Shown here in pieces: positions 48,622 through 57,820 of a stretch of 64,000 nucleotides of DNA (its first letter is position 1; the number at the start of each line of letters is the position of its first letter). The DNA is from Stappia sp. TSB10P1A (GTDB taxonomy: Bacteria > Pseudomonadota > Alphaproteobacteria > Rhizobiales > Stappiaceae): contig NZ_FYAU01000026.1 in NCBI RefSeq assembly GCF_900185725.1, positions 433,785 through 497,784 on the forward strand, given 5' to 3'. The position numbers and the translations under genes are program-made. The notes below the pieces were generated by a model. It ran no database searches and had not been told where the DNA came from. It worked only from the letters and a program-made list of their open reading frames with translations.

Positions 48622-50454
48622 GTGTCCCGATACGGCTCCCCCACAGCGCCCGACCGCGGCGGAAAGCGTGACCTGCGGCCGCTGGCCGCGCTGCTCCCCT
48701 ATCTGGTGAAATACCGGGTCCGGGCGGTGCTGGCCCTGGCCGCATTGATGGGCGCTGCCGGCACCACCTTGCTGCTGCCGATCGCCATTCGGCGGATGAT
48801 CGATTTCGGCTTCGGCGCGGACGACCCGTCGCTGGTCGACAACTATTTCTCGGTGCTCATTCTCGTCGCCGCCGCGCTCGCCACCTTCTCGGCCCTGCGC
48901 TACTATCTGGTCACCTCGCTCGGCGAGCGGATCGTCGCGGACCTGCGGGCCGACGTCTACAGCCACATCATCCGCCTCTCCCCCGGCTATTACGACAGCG
49001 CCCGTTCCGGCGAGATCGTGTCGCGTCTCACCGCCGATGCCACCCAGGTCAAGTCGGCGGTCGGCACCAGCGCCTCCATCGCCATGCGCAACCTGATGAT
49101 GTTCCTCGGCGCCTCGACCATGATGGTGGTGACCAGCCCACGGCTGTCGATGTTCGTGCTCGGTGCCATCCCGATCATCGTGCTGCCGCTGATCGCCTTC
49201 GGCCGCAGCGTGCGCCGCCGCTCGCGCCACGCGCAGGACACCCTGGCCGACGCCTCGGCCTATGCCTCCGAGACGCTGGGCGCCGTGCGCACCCTGCAGG
49301 CCTTCACCAACGAGGCGCTGGCGAGCCTGCGCTTCGGCGCCAATGTCGAGGAGGCCTTCCGCGCCGCCCGCTCCGCCATCCTCGCCCGCGCCCTGCTCAC
49401 CGCCTTCGCCATGTTCGTCATCGCCGGCAGCGTCGTCACCGTGCTCTGGGTCGGCGCCAGCGACGTGTTCAACGGCCGCATCACCGCCGGCGAGCTCGGC
49501 CAGTTCCTGCTCTATTCGATCTTCGCGGCTGGCGCCCTCGGCGAGCTCAGCCAGGTCTGGGGCGAGATCTCGCTGGCCGCCGGCGCCGCCGAACGCCTGT
49601 CGGAACTGCTGAAGATCAAGCCGGAAATCGCCGCCCCGGCGAAACCGGTGAAGCTGCCGCAGCGCGTGTCGGGCGCCCTCGCCTTCGACAACGTCTCCTT
49701 CGCCTATGGGGCGGGCAGCGGCCTGCCGGTGATCACCGACGTCTCGCTCAATGTCGAACCGGGCGAGACGGTCGCCGTCGTCGGCCCCTCCGGCGCCGGC
49801 AAGTCGACCCTGTTCCACCTGTTGATGCGCTTCTACGATCCGAGCCAGGGCACGATCCGCGTCGAGGGCGTTCCCTTGCGCGACTGCGACCCGCTCGAGC
49901 TGCGCCGGCAGATCGCCCTGGTGCCGCAGGACACCACCGTGTTCGCCGCCAGCATCGCCGACAACATCGCCTTCGGCCGGCCGGAGGCAACGCGGGACGA
50001 GATCGAGGCGGCGGCCCGCGCCGCCTTTGCCGACACCTTCATCCGCGCCCTGCCCAAGGGCTACGACACCGCCGTCGGCGAGCGCGGCGTCACCCTGTCG
50101 GGCGGCCAGCGCCAGCGCCTTGCCATCGCCCGCGCTATTCTCAAGGACGCGCCGATCCTGCTGCTCGACGAGGCCACCAGCGCGCTGGACGCGGAGAGCG
50201 AGACCCTGGTGCAGACGGCGCTGGAGGGCCTGATGCAGGGCCGCACGACGCTGGTCATCGCCCACCGCCTCGCCACCGTGCTCAAGTCCGACCGGATCAT
50301 CGTCATGGAGGACGGGCGCATCGTCGAGAGCGGCCGTCACGCCGATCTCGTCGCCCATGGCGGACTTTATGCCAAGCTCGCCAAGCTGCAGTTCGAGACC
50401 GGCGCCCGCGCCTTCGACACCGCCGCCGACAGGCGCGAGTCGGCCGCCGAATAG
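48622..50454 (+). CDS. ABC exporter, fused transmembrane and ATPase domains (ABCB type)
   Basis: 610 residues, a half-size exporter working as a homodimer. N-terminal membrane domain with about six helices (VRAVLALAALMGAAGTTLLL; LLTAFAMFVIAGSVVTVLWV) and the loop SARSGEIVSRLTADATQVKS; C-terminal ATPase with Walker A VVGPSGAGKSTLFHLL, Q-loop IALVPQDTTVFAASIADNIA, signature LSGGQRQRLAIARA and Walker B ILLLDEATSALDAES. Substrate unknown; relatives move lipids, peptides or drugs. GTG start with AGAGAG only weakly placed. It reads divergently from rpmE with promoters about 70 bp apart. Confidence 0.94.
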   Translation: MSRYGSPTAPDRGGKRDLRPLAALLPYLVKYRVRAVLALAALMGAAGTTLLLPIAIRRMIDFGFGADDPSLVDNYFSVLILVAAALATFSALRYYLVTSLGERIVADLRADVYSHIIRLSPGYYDSARSGEIVSRLTADATQVKSAVGTSASIAMRNLMMFLGASTMMVVTSPRLSMFVLGAIPIIVLPLIAFGRSVRRRSRHAQDTLADASAYASETLGAVRTLQAFTNEALASLRFGANVEEAFRAARSAILARALLTAFAMFVIAGSVVTVLWVGASDVFNGRITAGELGQFLLYSIFAAGALGELSQVWGEISLAAGAAERLSELLKIKPEIAAPAKPVKLPQRVSGALAFDNVSFAYGAGSGLPVITDVSLNVEPGETVAVVGPSGAGKSTLFHLLMRFYDPSQGTIRVEGVPLRDCDPLELRRQIALVPQDTTVFAASIADNIAFGRPEATRDEIEAAARAAFADTFIRALPKGYDTAVGERGVTLSGGQRQRLAIARAILKDAPILLLDEATSALDAESETLVQTALEGLMQGRTTLVIAHRLATVLKSDRIIVMEDGRIVESGRHADLVAHGGLYAKLAKLQFETGARAFDTAADRRESAAE

Positions 50455-50480
50455 GCCCCGGCACTGCCAGCGAGAGCGAC

Positions 50481-50511
50481 AAAGGCCGGGCGCCACAAGC
50501 GCCCGGCCTTT
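50481..50511. terminator. Bidirectional terminator between the ABC exporter and SDR genes
   Basis: 13-base arms (50481-50493, 50499-50511) pair perfectly around CACAA, with AAA and TTT ends. Confidence 0.92.
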
Positions 50512-50541
50512 GTCGTGTCTCACGCTGGGGTGGAAGTCCGC

Positions 50542-51333
50542 TCAGTCCTCCGCGGCCACCGGCACCGTGTAGTTGAGCGGCAGCCGCCCGCCGTCCGGAT
50601 ACAGGGTCTGGCCGGTCATGTAGCTGGCATCGTCGGAGGCGAGGAACGCCGCGACGCCCGCGATCTCCGACGGTTCGCCGACCCGGCCGAGCGGCGTGCG
50701 CGACAGCACCCGCGTCTGCGCCGCCTTGTCCGCATTCACCGCCGTCAGCATGTCGGTCATGATCGAGCCGGGGCCGATGCCGTTGACGCGGATGCCATGC
50801 GGCGCCAGCGCCAGCGCCGCGACCTTGGTGAGCTGGTTCATGCCGCCCTTGGAGATCGAATAGGGCACCTGGTCGGCGATGGCGAAGACCGCGTTCACCG
50901 ACGACATGTTGATGATGACGCCCGGCTCGCCGCCCGCCGCCACCTTGTCGACCATGTGACGGGCGACCGCCTGGCTGCACAGGAACGCGCCCTTCAGGTT
51001 GACCGACAACACGCGGTCGAAATCCGCCTCCTCGATCTCGAGGAAGTCGCCGCCGGCGACGATGCCCGCATTGTTGACCAGGATGTCGATGTCGCCGAAG
51101 GCGTCCAGCGTCGCCGCCACCAGGTTGCGCACGTCGAGCTTCTCCGCGACGTTGCAATGGACATAGCGCAGCTCGCCGAGGGTCTTCAGCTCCGCCTCGG
51201 CCGCCTCGCCGCGCGCATCGTCCACATCGGCGATGACCACCTTGGCACCGTCGGCGAGAAAGCGGCGCGCGATCGCCAGGCCGATACCGCCGGCTCCGCC
51301 GGTGACGATGGCAACCTTGTTTTCCAGGGACAC
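50542..51333 (-). CDS. Short-chain dehydrogenase/reductase
   Basis: 263 residues, classical SDR. Cofactor motif VTGGAGGIGLAIAR, NNAG motif (DILVNNAGIVAGG), catalytic Ser in INMSSVNA, and Tyr-x-x-x-Lys in VPYSISKGGMNQLT. An Asp after the second strand (VVIADVDDA) favours NAD(H). GTG start 51333 with AGGAAC upstream gives VSLENKVAIVTGGAGG. It follows prpE in the same direction after 164 bp. Substrate unknown; short chain alcohols or 3-hydroxyacids are possible, but this is only by family. Confidence 0.92.
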   Translation of the reverse strand: MSLENKVAIVTGGAGGIGLAIARRFLADGAKVVIADVDDARGEAAEAELKTLGELRYVHCNVAEKLDVRNLVAATLDAFGDIDILVNNAGIVAGGDFLEIEEADFDRVLSVNLKGAFLCSQAVARHMVDKVAAGGEPGVIINMSSVNAVFAIADQVPYSISKGGMNQLTKVAALALAPHGIRVNGIGPGSIMTDMLTAVNADKAAQTRVLSRTPLGRVGEPSEIAGVAAFLASDDASYMTGQTLYPDGGRLPLNYTVPVAAED

Positions 51334-51497
51334 GGAGTTCCTCGCTGCTGTCTGTTCACGCAATTCCGGGACAGGCCGCCCGCGCGGGCGATGGGCCGTC
51401 CGCGCGCGAACATAGGACGCAGCGCCGCCCCTGTCGATGCGACAGCCTGAAAGCGCTGGGGAAGCAGCGGGCCGCGGCACCTGCCGCAGCGGCGGCT

Positions 51498-53411
51498 TCA
51501 GCCGCCGACCGGCAGGCCGCGTTCCTTCAGCGCCGCGGCGATCTCGTCGATGATCGCCGGATCGTCGATCGTCGCCGGCATCCGGTACTCCGCCCCGTCG
51601 GCGACCTGCCGCATGGTGGCGCGCAGGATCTTGCCCGAGCGGGTCTTCGGCAGCCGCTCCACGGTGATCGCCAGCTTGAAGGCGGCGACCGGGCCGATCC
51701 GCTCGCGCACCAGGGCGACCAGTTCCTTCTCGATCTCCGCATGCGGCCGGTCGACGCCGGCCTTCAGCACCACGAAGCCGCAGGGCGACTGGCCCTTGAG
51801 CTGGTCGGCAATGCCGATCACCGCGCATTCGGCGACGTCCCGGTGGCTCGCCAGCACCTCCTCCATCGCCCCCGTCGACAGCCGGTGGCCGGCGACATTG
51901 ATGATGTCGTCGGTGCGCGCCATGATGAAGAGATAGCCGTCCTCGTCCATCAGGCCGGCATCGGCCGTCTTGTAGTAGCCGGGGAACTCTTCCAGATAGC
52001 TCGCGTGGAAGCGCTCCGGCGCGTTCCACAGCGTCGGCAGGCAGCCCGGCGGCAGCGGCAGCTTCACCACCACATTGCCCAGCGCGCCGTTGGCGACCGG
52101 GTGGCCGGCATCGTCCACCACCTGCACGTCGTAGCCGGGCATGGGAACCGTCGGCGAGCCGTGCTTGACCGGCAGCATGCCGAGCCCGACCGGATTGCCG
52201 ACGATCGGCCAGCCCGTTTCCGTCTGCCACCAGTGGTCGATGACCGGCACGCCGAGCTTGTCCTCCGCCCAGGCGATGGTGTCCGGATCGGCCCGCTCGC
52301 CGGCCAGGAACAGCGTGCGGAAGGAGCCGAGATCGTAGTCGGCGATCAGCTTGCCCTCCGGATCTTCCTTCTTGATCGCGCGGAAGGCGGTCGGCGCGGT
52401 GAACAGGCTCACCACGTTGTGCTCGGAAATCACCCGCCAGAACACGCCGGCATCCGGCGTGCCGATCGGCTTGCCCTCGAAGACGACCGTCGTCGCGCCC
52501 TGCAGCAGCGGCGCATAGACGATGTAGGAATGGCCGACGACCCAGCCGACATCGGAGGCCGCCCAGAACACTTCGCCCGGCGCCACGCCATAGTGGTTCG
52601 CCATCGTCCATTTCAGCGCCACCATGTGGCCGCCGGTGTCGCGCACCACGCCCTTGGGCTGGCCCGTCGTGCCGGACGTGTAAAGGATGTAGAGCGGATC
52701 CGTCGCCTTGACCGGCACGCAGGCGACCTTGCGGCCCTGCGCCAGCGCATCGGCGGTGAGGGCGCCGAAATCATGGTCGCGCGCGCCGTCCAGCGCCGCC
52801 TCGGCCTGCACCCGCTGCAGCACGAAACAGGCCTGCGGCTTGTGCCGGGACATCTCGATGGCCGCGTCCAGCAGCGGCTTGTAAGCGACCACCCGGCCCG
52901 GCTCGATGCCGCAGGAGGCGGCGATGATCGCCTTGGGCGTCGCGTCGTCGATGCGGGTGGCGAGTTCGCGCGCGGCAAAGCCGCCGAAGACGACCGAGTG
53001 CACCGCGCCGAGCCTGGCGCAGGCCAGCATCGCCATCACCGCCTCGGGGATCATCGGCATGTAGAGGATGACGCGGTCGCCCTTGCCGATGCCGTGATCG
53101 GCCAGCACCGCGGCCATGGCGTTGACCCGCTCCAGCGTCTCCTCATAGGTGAAGACGGCCTGACCCCCGGTGATCGGGCTGTCATAGATGATCGCCGGCT
53201 GGCCGGGGCGATCGCGCTCCACATGCCGGTCGAGGCAGTTGTAGCAGGTGTTGCATTCCGCGCCGGCAAACCATTGGCCGTAGCCGCCAAGCGAGGGATC
53301 GAAGACCGTGTCCCAGGGCTTCATCCAGTCGATCTCGGCGGCGGCCTTCGCCCAGAAGCCTTCCGGATCGCGCTGCCACGCCTCGTAGACCTCGTGGTAA
53401 CGGCTGGTCAT
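51498..53411 (-). CDS. prpE: Propionyl-CoA synthetase
   Basis: 637 residues, acetyl/propionyl-CoA synthetase family. Activates propionate (possibly acetate) via an acyl-AMP intermediate. MTSRYHEVYEAWQRDPEGFW at the start, then FAGAECNTCYNCLDRHVE as in PrpE; AMP-binding motif YILYTSGTTGQPKGVV; WWQTETGWP; and the C-terminal catalytic Lys in LPKTRSGKILRATMRQ. ATG 53411 with GGAGGACAAGCCG upstream was chosen over an upstream in-frame extension. No other methylcitrate or methylmalonyl genes appear here. The CYNCLD block favours propionyl over acetyl-CoA synthetases. Confidence 0.92.
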   Translation of the reverse strand: MTSRYHEVYEAWQRDPEGFWAKAAAEIDWMKPWDTVFDPSLGGYGQWFAGAECNTCYNCLDRHVERDRPGQPAIIYDSPITGGQAVFTYEETLERVNAMAAVLADHGIGKGDRVILYMPMIPEAVMAMLACARLGAVHSVVFGGFAARELATRIDDATPKAIIAASCGIEPGRVVAYKPLLDAAIEMSRHKPQACFVLQRVQAEAALDGARDHDFGALTADALAQGRKVACVPVKATDPLYILYTSGTTGQPKGVVRDTGGHMVALKWTMANHYGVAPGEVFWAASDVGWVVGHSYIVYAPLLQGATTVVFEGKPIGTPDAGVFWRVISEHNVVSLFTAPTAFRAIKKEDPEGKLIADYDLGSFRTLFLAGERADPDTIAWAEDKLGVPVIDHWWQTETGWPIVGNPVGLGMLPVKHGSPTVPMPGYDVQVVDDAGHPVANGALGNVVVKLPLPPGCLPTLWNAPERFHASYLEEFPGYYKTADAGLMDEDGYLFIMARTDDIINVAGHRLSTGAMEEVLASHRDVAECAVIGIADQLKGQSPCGFVVLKAGVDRPHAEIEKELVALVRERIGPVAAFKLAITVERLPKTRSGKILRATMRQVADGAEYRMPATIDDPAIIDEIAAALKERGLPVGG

Positions 53412-53565
53412 CGGCTTGTCCTCCCTATGGAAATTCGGCCAGTCGAAACCCGGCCTTCCGCAACGCGGTTCAGCGTATCTGCCGCGACGGGGCACGGAAA
53501 GGCAAGCCTTGCCACCCTATACATTCGGCGAATGGGAAGTTTGCTTAGGCGGGCCGTCCTGCAAC

Positions 53566-53593
53566 ATGACAGCGCCCTGCTCCCCCGTATAGA
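53566..53593 (+). promoter_or_regulatory. Candidate promoter of the TauE/SafE gene
   Basis: ATGACA (53566-53571), 16-base spacer, TATAGA (53588-53593). It falls inside the longest open frame and supports the later GTG start at 53643. Confidence 0.5.
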
Positions 53594-53642
53594 TTGGCCA
53601 GGGCGTCGATTCGGTGCCAGCCTCCTGTCGGTAAAGACCCCC

Positions 53643-54407
53643 GTGCATCCCGTTTCCGATCCCCTGTTCTATGCCTTCGCCATCCCGGCGGTGATCCTGG
53701 TCGGGCTGGCCAAGGGCGGCTTCGGCGGGCCGCTGTCGCTGCTCGGCGTGCCGATGATGAGCCTCGTCATTCCGCCGGTGCAGGCCGCCGGCATCATGCT
53801 GCCGATCCTCGTCGTCATGGACATGGCCGGGCTGATCGCCTATCGCGGCAAATATGACGGGGCGAGCCTGCGCATCTTGCTGCCGCCGGCGATCCTGGGC
53901 ATCGGCATCGGCTATCTCACCGCCGCCCATGTCAGCGATGCCCATGTCCGCCTGCTGGTCGGCCTGGTCGCGGTGCTCTTCACGCTCGACTATCTGCGCG
54001 GCGGCGCGCGGATGGGCGAAGCGAAGCCGCAACGCCCCTGGGCCGGGCGGTTCTGGGGCTCGATCGCCGGCTTCACCAGCTTCGTCAGCCATACCGGCGG
54101 CCCGCCCTACCAGATCTACATGCTGCCGCTGCGGCTCGACCCGATCCGCTTCGCCGGCACCACCGTGCTGTTCTTCACCACGATGAACGCGATCAAGCTG
54201 GTGCCCTATGCCGCGCTCGGCCAGTTCGACGCGGCGAACCTTGCGACCTCCGCCGTGCTGCTGCCGCTCGCCCCGCTGGCGACCCTTGCCGGCGTCTGGC
54301 TGGTGCGCCGGGTACAGCCGGCGCTGTTCTACCGCATCACCTATCTCGCCGTCGGCGTCATCGGCCTCAAGCTCTTGTGGGATGGGGCGAGCGCCCTCCT
54401 CGCCTGA
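53643..54407 (+). CDS. TauE/SafE-family membrane permease
   Basis: 254 residues. Family members export sulfite, sulfoacetate or related anions. The duplicated motif block is recognisable: VGLAKGGFGGPLSLLGVPMM and GFTSFVSHTGGPPYQIYMLP. About seven to eight hydrophobic helices. I chose GTG 53643 (start VHPVSDPLFYAFAIPAV) because a promoter-like pair lies just upstream and the extra 37 residues from an ATG at 53532 are not hydrophobic or family-like. Shine-Dalgarno is weak. Substrate unknown. The acyl-CoA ligase gene follows at 105 bp in the same direction. Confidence 0.88.
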   Translation: MHPVSDPLFYAFAIPAVILVGLAKGGFGGPLSLLGVPMMSLVIPPVQAAGIMLPILVVMDMAGLIAYRGKYDGASLRILLPPAILGIGIGYLTAAHVSDAHVRLLVGLVAVLFTLDYLRGGARMGEAKPQRPWAGRFWGSIAGFTSFVSHTGGPPYQIYMLPLRLDPIRFAGTTVLFFTTMNAIKLVPYAALGQFDAANLATSAVLLPLAPLATLAGVWLVRRVQPALFYRITYLAVGVIGLKLLWDGASALLA

Positions 54408-54512
54408 TCGGGCAGGCCGCCGAACGCAGTTGATCGAACGGGGCTTTGCCGCTTTGATGCCGGGAACGGCGGGGAGAAAGCGCCGGCTGACAGGGCATAT
54501 CCGGAGGAACGA

Positions 54513-56150
54513 ATGGCCGACAACGGCACCCCCTTCACGCGCGATCTCGACAAGGTCGAGGCGAACTACACACCGCTGTCGCCGCTGAGCTTCCTGGCGA
54601 GGGCCGCCGCCGTCTTCCCCGACCAGACCGCCATCGTGCATGGGCGCCAGCGCGTCTCCTATGCCGAGTTCTACGCCCGCAGCCGCAGGCTCGCCTCGGC
54701 GCTCGCCGCCAGGGGCATCGGCAAGAACGACACGGTGACGGTGATGCTCTCCAACACCCCGCCGATGCTCGAGGCCCATTACGGCGTGCCGATGACCGGC
54801 GCCGTGCTGCATTCGCTCAACACCCGGCTCGACGCCGCCATCCTCGCCTTCCAGCTCGACCATGCGGAAAGCAAGGTCGTCATCACCGACCGGGAATTCG
54901 CCCCGGTGATGAAGGAGGCGCTGGCGCTGGCAAAGGTCGCCCCGCTGGTCATCGACTATGACGACCCGCAGTTTCCGCAAGCCGGCGAATTGCTCGGCGA
55001 GATCGACTACGAGGCGTTCGTCGCCTCCGGCGATCCCGATTTCGCCTGGCAACTGCCGGCCGACGAATGGGACGCGATCTCGCTCAACTACACCTCCGGC
55101 ACCACCGGCAATCCGAAGGGCGTCGTCTACCACCATCGCGGCGCCTATCTGCTGGCCCAGGCCAATGTCCTGACCGCCTCCATGGCCCGGCATCCGGTCT
55201 ATCTGTGGACCCTGCCGATGTTCCACTGCAACGGCTGGTGCTTCCCCTGGTCGCTGTCGCTGGTCGCCGGCACCCATGTCTGCCTGCGCTGGGTCCGCGC
55301 CAAGCAGATCTGGGACGCGCTCGCGGACGAAGGCGTCACCCATCTGTGCGGCGCGCCCATCGTCATGTCGACGGTGCTCAACGCGCCCGAGGAGGACAAG
55401 CGCGACCTTGCCGGGCGCATCGTCGAGTTCTTCACCGCCGCCGCCCCGCCGCCCGAGGCCGTGCTTGCGGCGATGAAGGAGGCCGGCTTCAACGTCACCC
55501 ATCTCTACGGCCTGACCGAGGTCTACGGCCCCGCCGTCGTCAATGACTGGAAGCGCGAGTGGGATGCCCGCACCCCGGCCGAGCAGGCGGCGCTGAAGGC
55601 GCGCCAGGGCGTGCGCTATGTGGCGCTGGAGGATCTCGCGGTGCTCGATCCCCAGACCATGCAACCCGTTCCCGCCGACGGCGAGACCCTCGGCGAGGTG
55701 ATGTTCCGCGGCAATGTGGTGATGAAGGGCTATCTCAAGAACCCGGCCGCGACGGCGGAGGCCTTTGCCGGCGGCTGGTTCCATTCCGGCGATCTCGGCG
55801 TCATGCATGAGGACGGCTATATCCAGCTCAAGGACCGGTCCAAGGACATCATCATCTCCGGCGGCGAGAACATCTCCTCAATCGAGGTGGAGGACGTGCT
55901 GTTCAAGCATCCCGAGGTGATGGCCGCCGCCGTGGTCGCACGGCCGGACGAGAAATGGGGCGAGACCCCTTGCGCCTTTGTCGAGCTGCGCCCCGGCGCG
56001 CAGGTGACGGCGGAGGAGATCGTCGAGTTCTGCCGCCAGCGACTCGCCCGCTACAAGGTGCCCCGCCATGTGGTCTTCACCGAACTGCCGAAGACCTCGA
56101 CCGGCAAGATCCAGAAATTCGTGCTGCGCGAGATGGCGAAGGAGGTGTGA
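54513..56150 (+). CDS. Acyl-CoA synthetase, class I adenylate-forming
   Basis: 545 residues. Activates a carboxylic acid to its CoA thioester. Motifs: LNYTSGTTGNPKGVVYHHRG (A3), LYGLTEVYGP (A5), HSGDLGVMHEDGYIQLKDRS (A7), IISGGENISSIEVEDVLF (A8), and the C-terminal catalytic Lys in ELPKTSTGKIQKFVLREM (A10). The sequence is close to medium/short-chain acyl-CoA ligases, including the DmdB-type methylmercaptopropionate ligases found in marine relatives, but substrate cannot be read by eye. ATG 54513 follows GGAGGAACGA. It lies downstream of the TauE/SafE gene; they may share a transcript. Confidence 0.92.
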   Translation: MADNGTPFTRDLDKVEANYTPLSPLSFLARAAAVFPDQTAIVHGRQRVSYAEFYARSRRLASALAARGIGKNDTVTVMLSNTPPMLEAHYGVPMTGAVLHSLNTRLDAAILAFQLDHAESKVVITDREFAPVMKEALALAKVAPLVIDYDDPQFPQAGELLGEIDYEAFVASGDPDFAWQLPADEWDAISLNYTSGTTGNPKGVVYHHRGAYLLAQANVLTASMARHPVYLWTLPMFHCNGWCFPWSLSLVAGTHVCLRWVRAKQIWDALADEGVTHLCGAPIVMSTVLNAPEEDKRDLAGRIVEFFTAAAPPPEAVLAAMKEAGFNVTHLYGLTEVYGPAVVNDWKREWDARTPAEQAALKARQGVRYVALEDLAVLDPQTMQPVPADGETLGEVMFRGNVVMKGYLKNPAATAEAFAGGWFHSGDLGVMHEDGYIQLKDRSKDIIISGGENISSIEVEDVLFKHPEVMAAAVVARPDEKWGETPCAFVELRPGAQVTAEEIVEFCRQRLARYKVPRHVVFTELPKTSTGKIQKFVLREMAKEV

Positions 56151-56285
56151 GCACCGCGCTCCGGCCGCAAGCGGCGGGCACGCCTGCGACAGCGCGCCGC
56201 CCCGTCGCCTTGCGCGTTTCGGAGTAAGATCTCAACGTTCGAAGACATGAAATAAACGGCGCCCACGGGTGCCGGGGAGCAGGAC

Positions 56286-56747
56286 ATGACACATCTTCGC
56301 CGCACGTTGGCAGGCCTCACGCTTGCCGCAACCCTGGTCAGCGGGGCCGCGCTGGCACAGCAGGGGATGGGTCAGGGCATGGGGGGCGGCGGCATGGCCA
56401 CCCGGATGGAAGCCATGGACACCGACGGCAATGGCAGCGTCTCCCTGCAGGAGATGCTGACCCACGCCGAGGACGTCTTCCATGCGATGGACAGCGACGG
56501 CGACGGCAAGCTGACCATGGACGAATACATGGCGCTCCGGATGGGTTCCCAGCAGGGCGGCAACACCGCGATGCAGGCACGCCGGCAGGAGGAGAAGGAG
56601 GCGCGCTTTGCGCCCATGGACACGAACGGCGACGGGACGCTGAGCCTCGACGAGTTCCTGTCCGGCGCCAAGGCCCGTTTCGGCCTCGCCGATGAAAATG
56701 GCGACGGCGAACTGGCCCGGCCCGAGTGGCGCGCCTTGCACTTCTGA
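56286..56747 (+). CDS. Secreted EF-hand calcium-binding protein
   Basis: 153 residues. Signal peptide LAGLTLAATLVSGAALA with cleavage before QQGMGQG; a Met/Gly-rich stretch follows. Four EF-hand loops are readable: DTDGNGSVSLQE, DSDGDGKLTMDE, DTNGDGTLSLDE and DENGDGELARPE, each with Asp at 1, 3 and 5 (or Asn) and acidic at 12. It should bind Ca2+ in the periplasm. GGGGAGCAGGAC precedes the ATG. Similar four-EF-hand periplasmic proteins are common in marine alphaproteobacteria, roles uncertain. Confidence 0.9.
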   Translation: MTHLRRTLAGLTLAATLVSGAALAQQGMGQGMGGGGMATRMEAMDTDGNGSVSLQEMLTHAEDVFHAMDSDGDGKLTMDEYMALRMGSQQGGNTAMQARRQEEKEARFAPMDTNGDGTLSLDEFLSGAKARFGLADENGDGELARPEWRALHF

Positions 56748-56825
56748 GGCGTGTTTGGGGCCGCCCACCTGCGCGCCGACAGGTCCGTGCGCCATGACAC
56801 CACGACAGTCTGGGTCCCGAAAACA

Positions 56826-56884
56826 CAGAAGCCGCGGCAAGGCCGCGGCTTCTGCTGTGGTCGAAGGGGCCTTGCGGCCCCTTC
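56826..56884. terminator. Two tandem hairpins between the EF-hand gene and ydcH
   Basis: First hairpin: 13-bp perfect stem, arms 56826-56838 and 56842-56854. Second: GAAGGGGCC/GGCCCCTTC (56863-56871, 56876-56884). They lie between convergent genes and would insulate both transcripts. Confidence 0.85.
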
Positions 56885-56903
56885 CCGTGTCAATGCAGGA
56901 TCT

Positions 56904-57083
56904 TCAGTGCAGGGTAGAGCCGGAGCGAAGCCGCTCGATCTGGTCCTTGAGCTGAAGTTTCTGGCGCTTCAGGCTGGCGATCTCCAGCGAGTCCGTGCTC
57001 GGATGGCGCATCGCCTCTTCCAGTTTTCGCTCAAGATCCGAGTGACGTTTCTTCAACTCGACCAGATGCGACTGAAGGGACAT
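56904..57083 (-). CDS. YdcH-like small protein (DUF465)
   Basis: 59 residues. MSLQSHLVELKKRHSDLERK followed by LEEAMRHPSTD, LEIASLKRQKLQLKDQIERL is the DUF465 pattern: two antiparallel helices joined by a short turn. The ribosome-binding site AAGGAGGT is 5 bases before ATG and is the strongest in the window, suggesting high expression. Function unknown. Its paralogue reads divergently at 57482. No long hydrophobic segment, so it should be cytoplasmic. Confidence 0.85.
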   Translation of the reverse strand: MSLQSHLVELKKRHSDLERKLEEAMRHPSTDSLEIASLKRQKLQLKDQIERLRSGSTLH

Positions 57084-57481
57084 GGATAACCTCCTTGCCT
57101 ATTCGCGTTTGACGACATCAGTGTGACACAGCCTGCAAGCCCTGTCGAACGCTTCCGAAGGTCCTTGCCCCGATTGCGCGATTGCCGTTAGCGCAGGGTT
57201 TACGGAGCGTTTTCTCCGGCGGATCCGCCCGTCCGCGGCCCTCCGGCCGCCGCCTGCGACACCCTGTCCACGGCCGCCGCGCGTCGCCGCGATGTTCAAC
57301 GGGTCTACCGCCCGGGCCGCCATCGCGGTATCCTGTCGGCGGAAGCGTTTTGGCCTTCGGGAGGACCCTGTCCGAGCGTTCCGGGGCGTTGAAGATGATC
57401 GGCTTTGCGAAGGTCGGGCGGTCCGCCTTGCACCTTCCGCCGGTCGGGTGGGCGTTTGCGCCGAAAGTCTGGAGTAGAGGC
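57084..57481. other. Divergent intergenic region between two ydcH-like genes
   Basis: 398 bp without a convincing gene. It should contain the promoters of both divergent small genes, but I could not find a clear -35/-10 pair. Only short GC-rich inverted repeats are seen. Confidence 0.6.
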
Positions 57482-57703
57482 ATGGATGCGGGCATGGACG
57501 GCGACTTCGACGACAAGACGGTGCGCATCGAGCTGGCGCGCCTGCGCCAGGAACACCGGGACCTCGACATGGCCATCGGCGCCATGGTGGAGACCGGCCG
57601 AGCCGACGCGCTGCAGCTTCAGCGCCTGAAGAAGAAGAAGCTCGCGCTCAAGGACCGCATCACCACGCTGGAAGACCGCCTGCTTCCCGACATCATCGCC
57701 TGA
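57482..57703 (+). CDS. YdcH-like small protein (DUF465), upstream of purE
   Basis: 73 residues; VRIELARLRQEHRDLDMAIG and LQLQRLKKKKLALKDRITTL are DUF465-like, with the characteristic Arg-Leu-Lys-Lys-x-Lys-Leu-x-Leu-Lys-Asp run. It is a paralogue of the minus-strand gene at 56904-57083. GGAGTAGAGGC precedes ATG 57482; ATG 57494 is an alternative. A DUF465 gene directly before purEK occurs widely in alphaproteobacteria. Function unknown; cytoplasmic, helical. Confidence 0.85.
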   Translation: MDAGMDGDFDDKTVRIELARLRQEHRDLDMAIGAMVETGRADALQLQRLKKKKLALKDRITTLEDRLLPDIIA

Positions 57704-57820
57704 CCGGCCCTGACGGCTCTCCGGCGCCGTGCCGCAAGGCCCTTGCGCGCCGCCCGGCTCTGCCTATAGTGCGGGGCCTTCCGGCACGGCCGGCAACAGC
57801 AACCTCAGGCAGGGGCGCGC

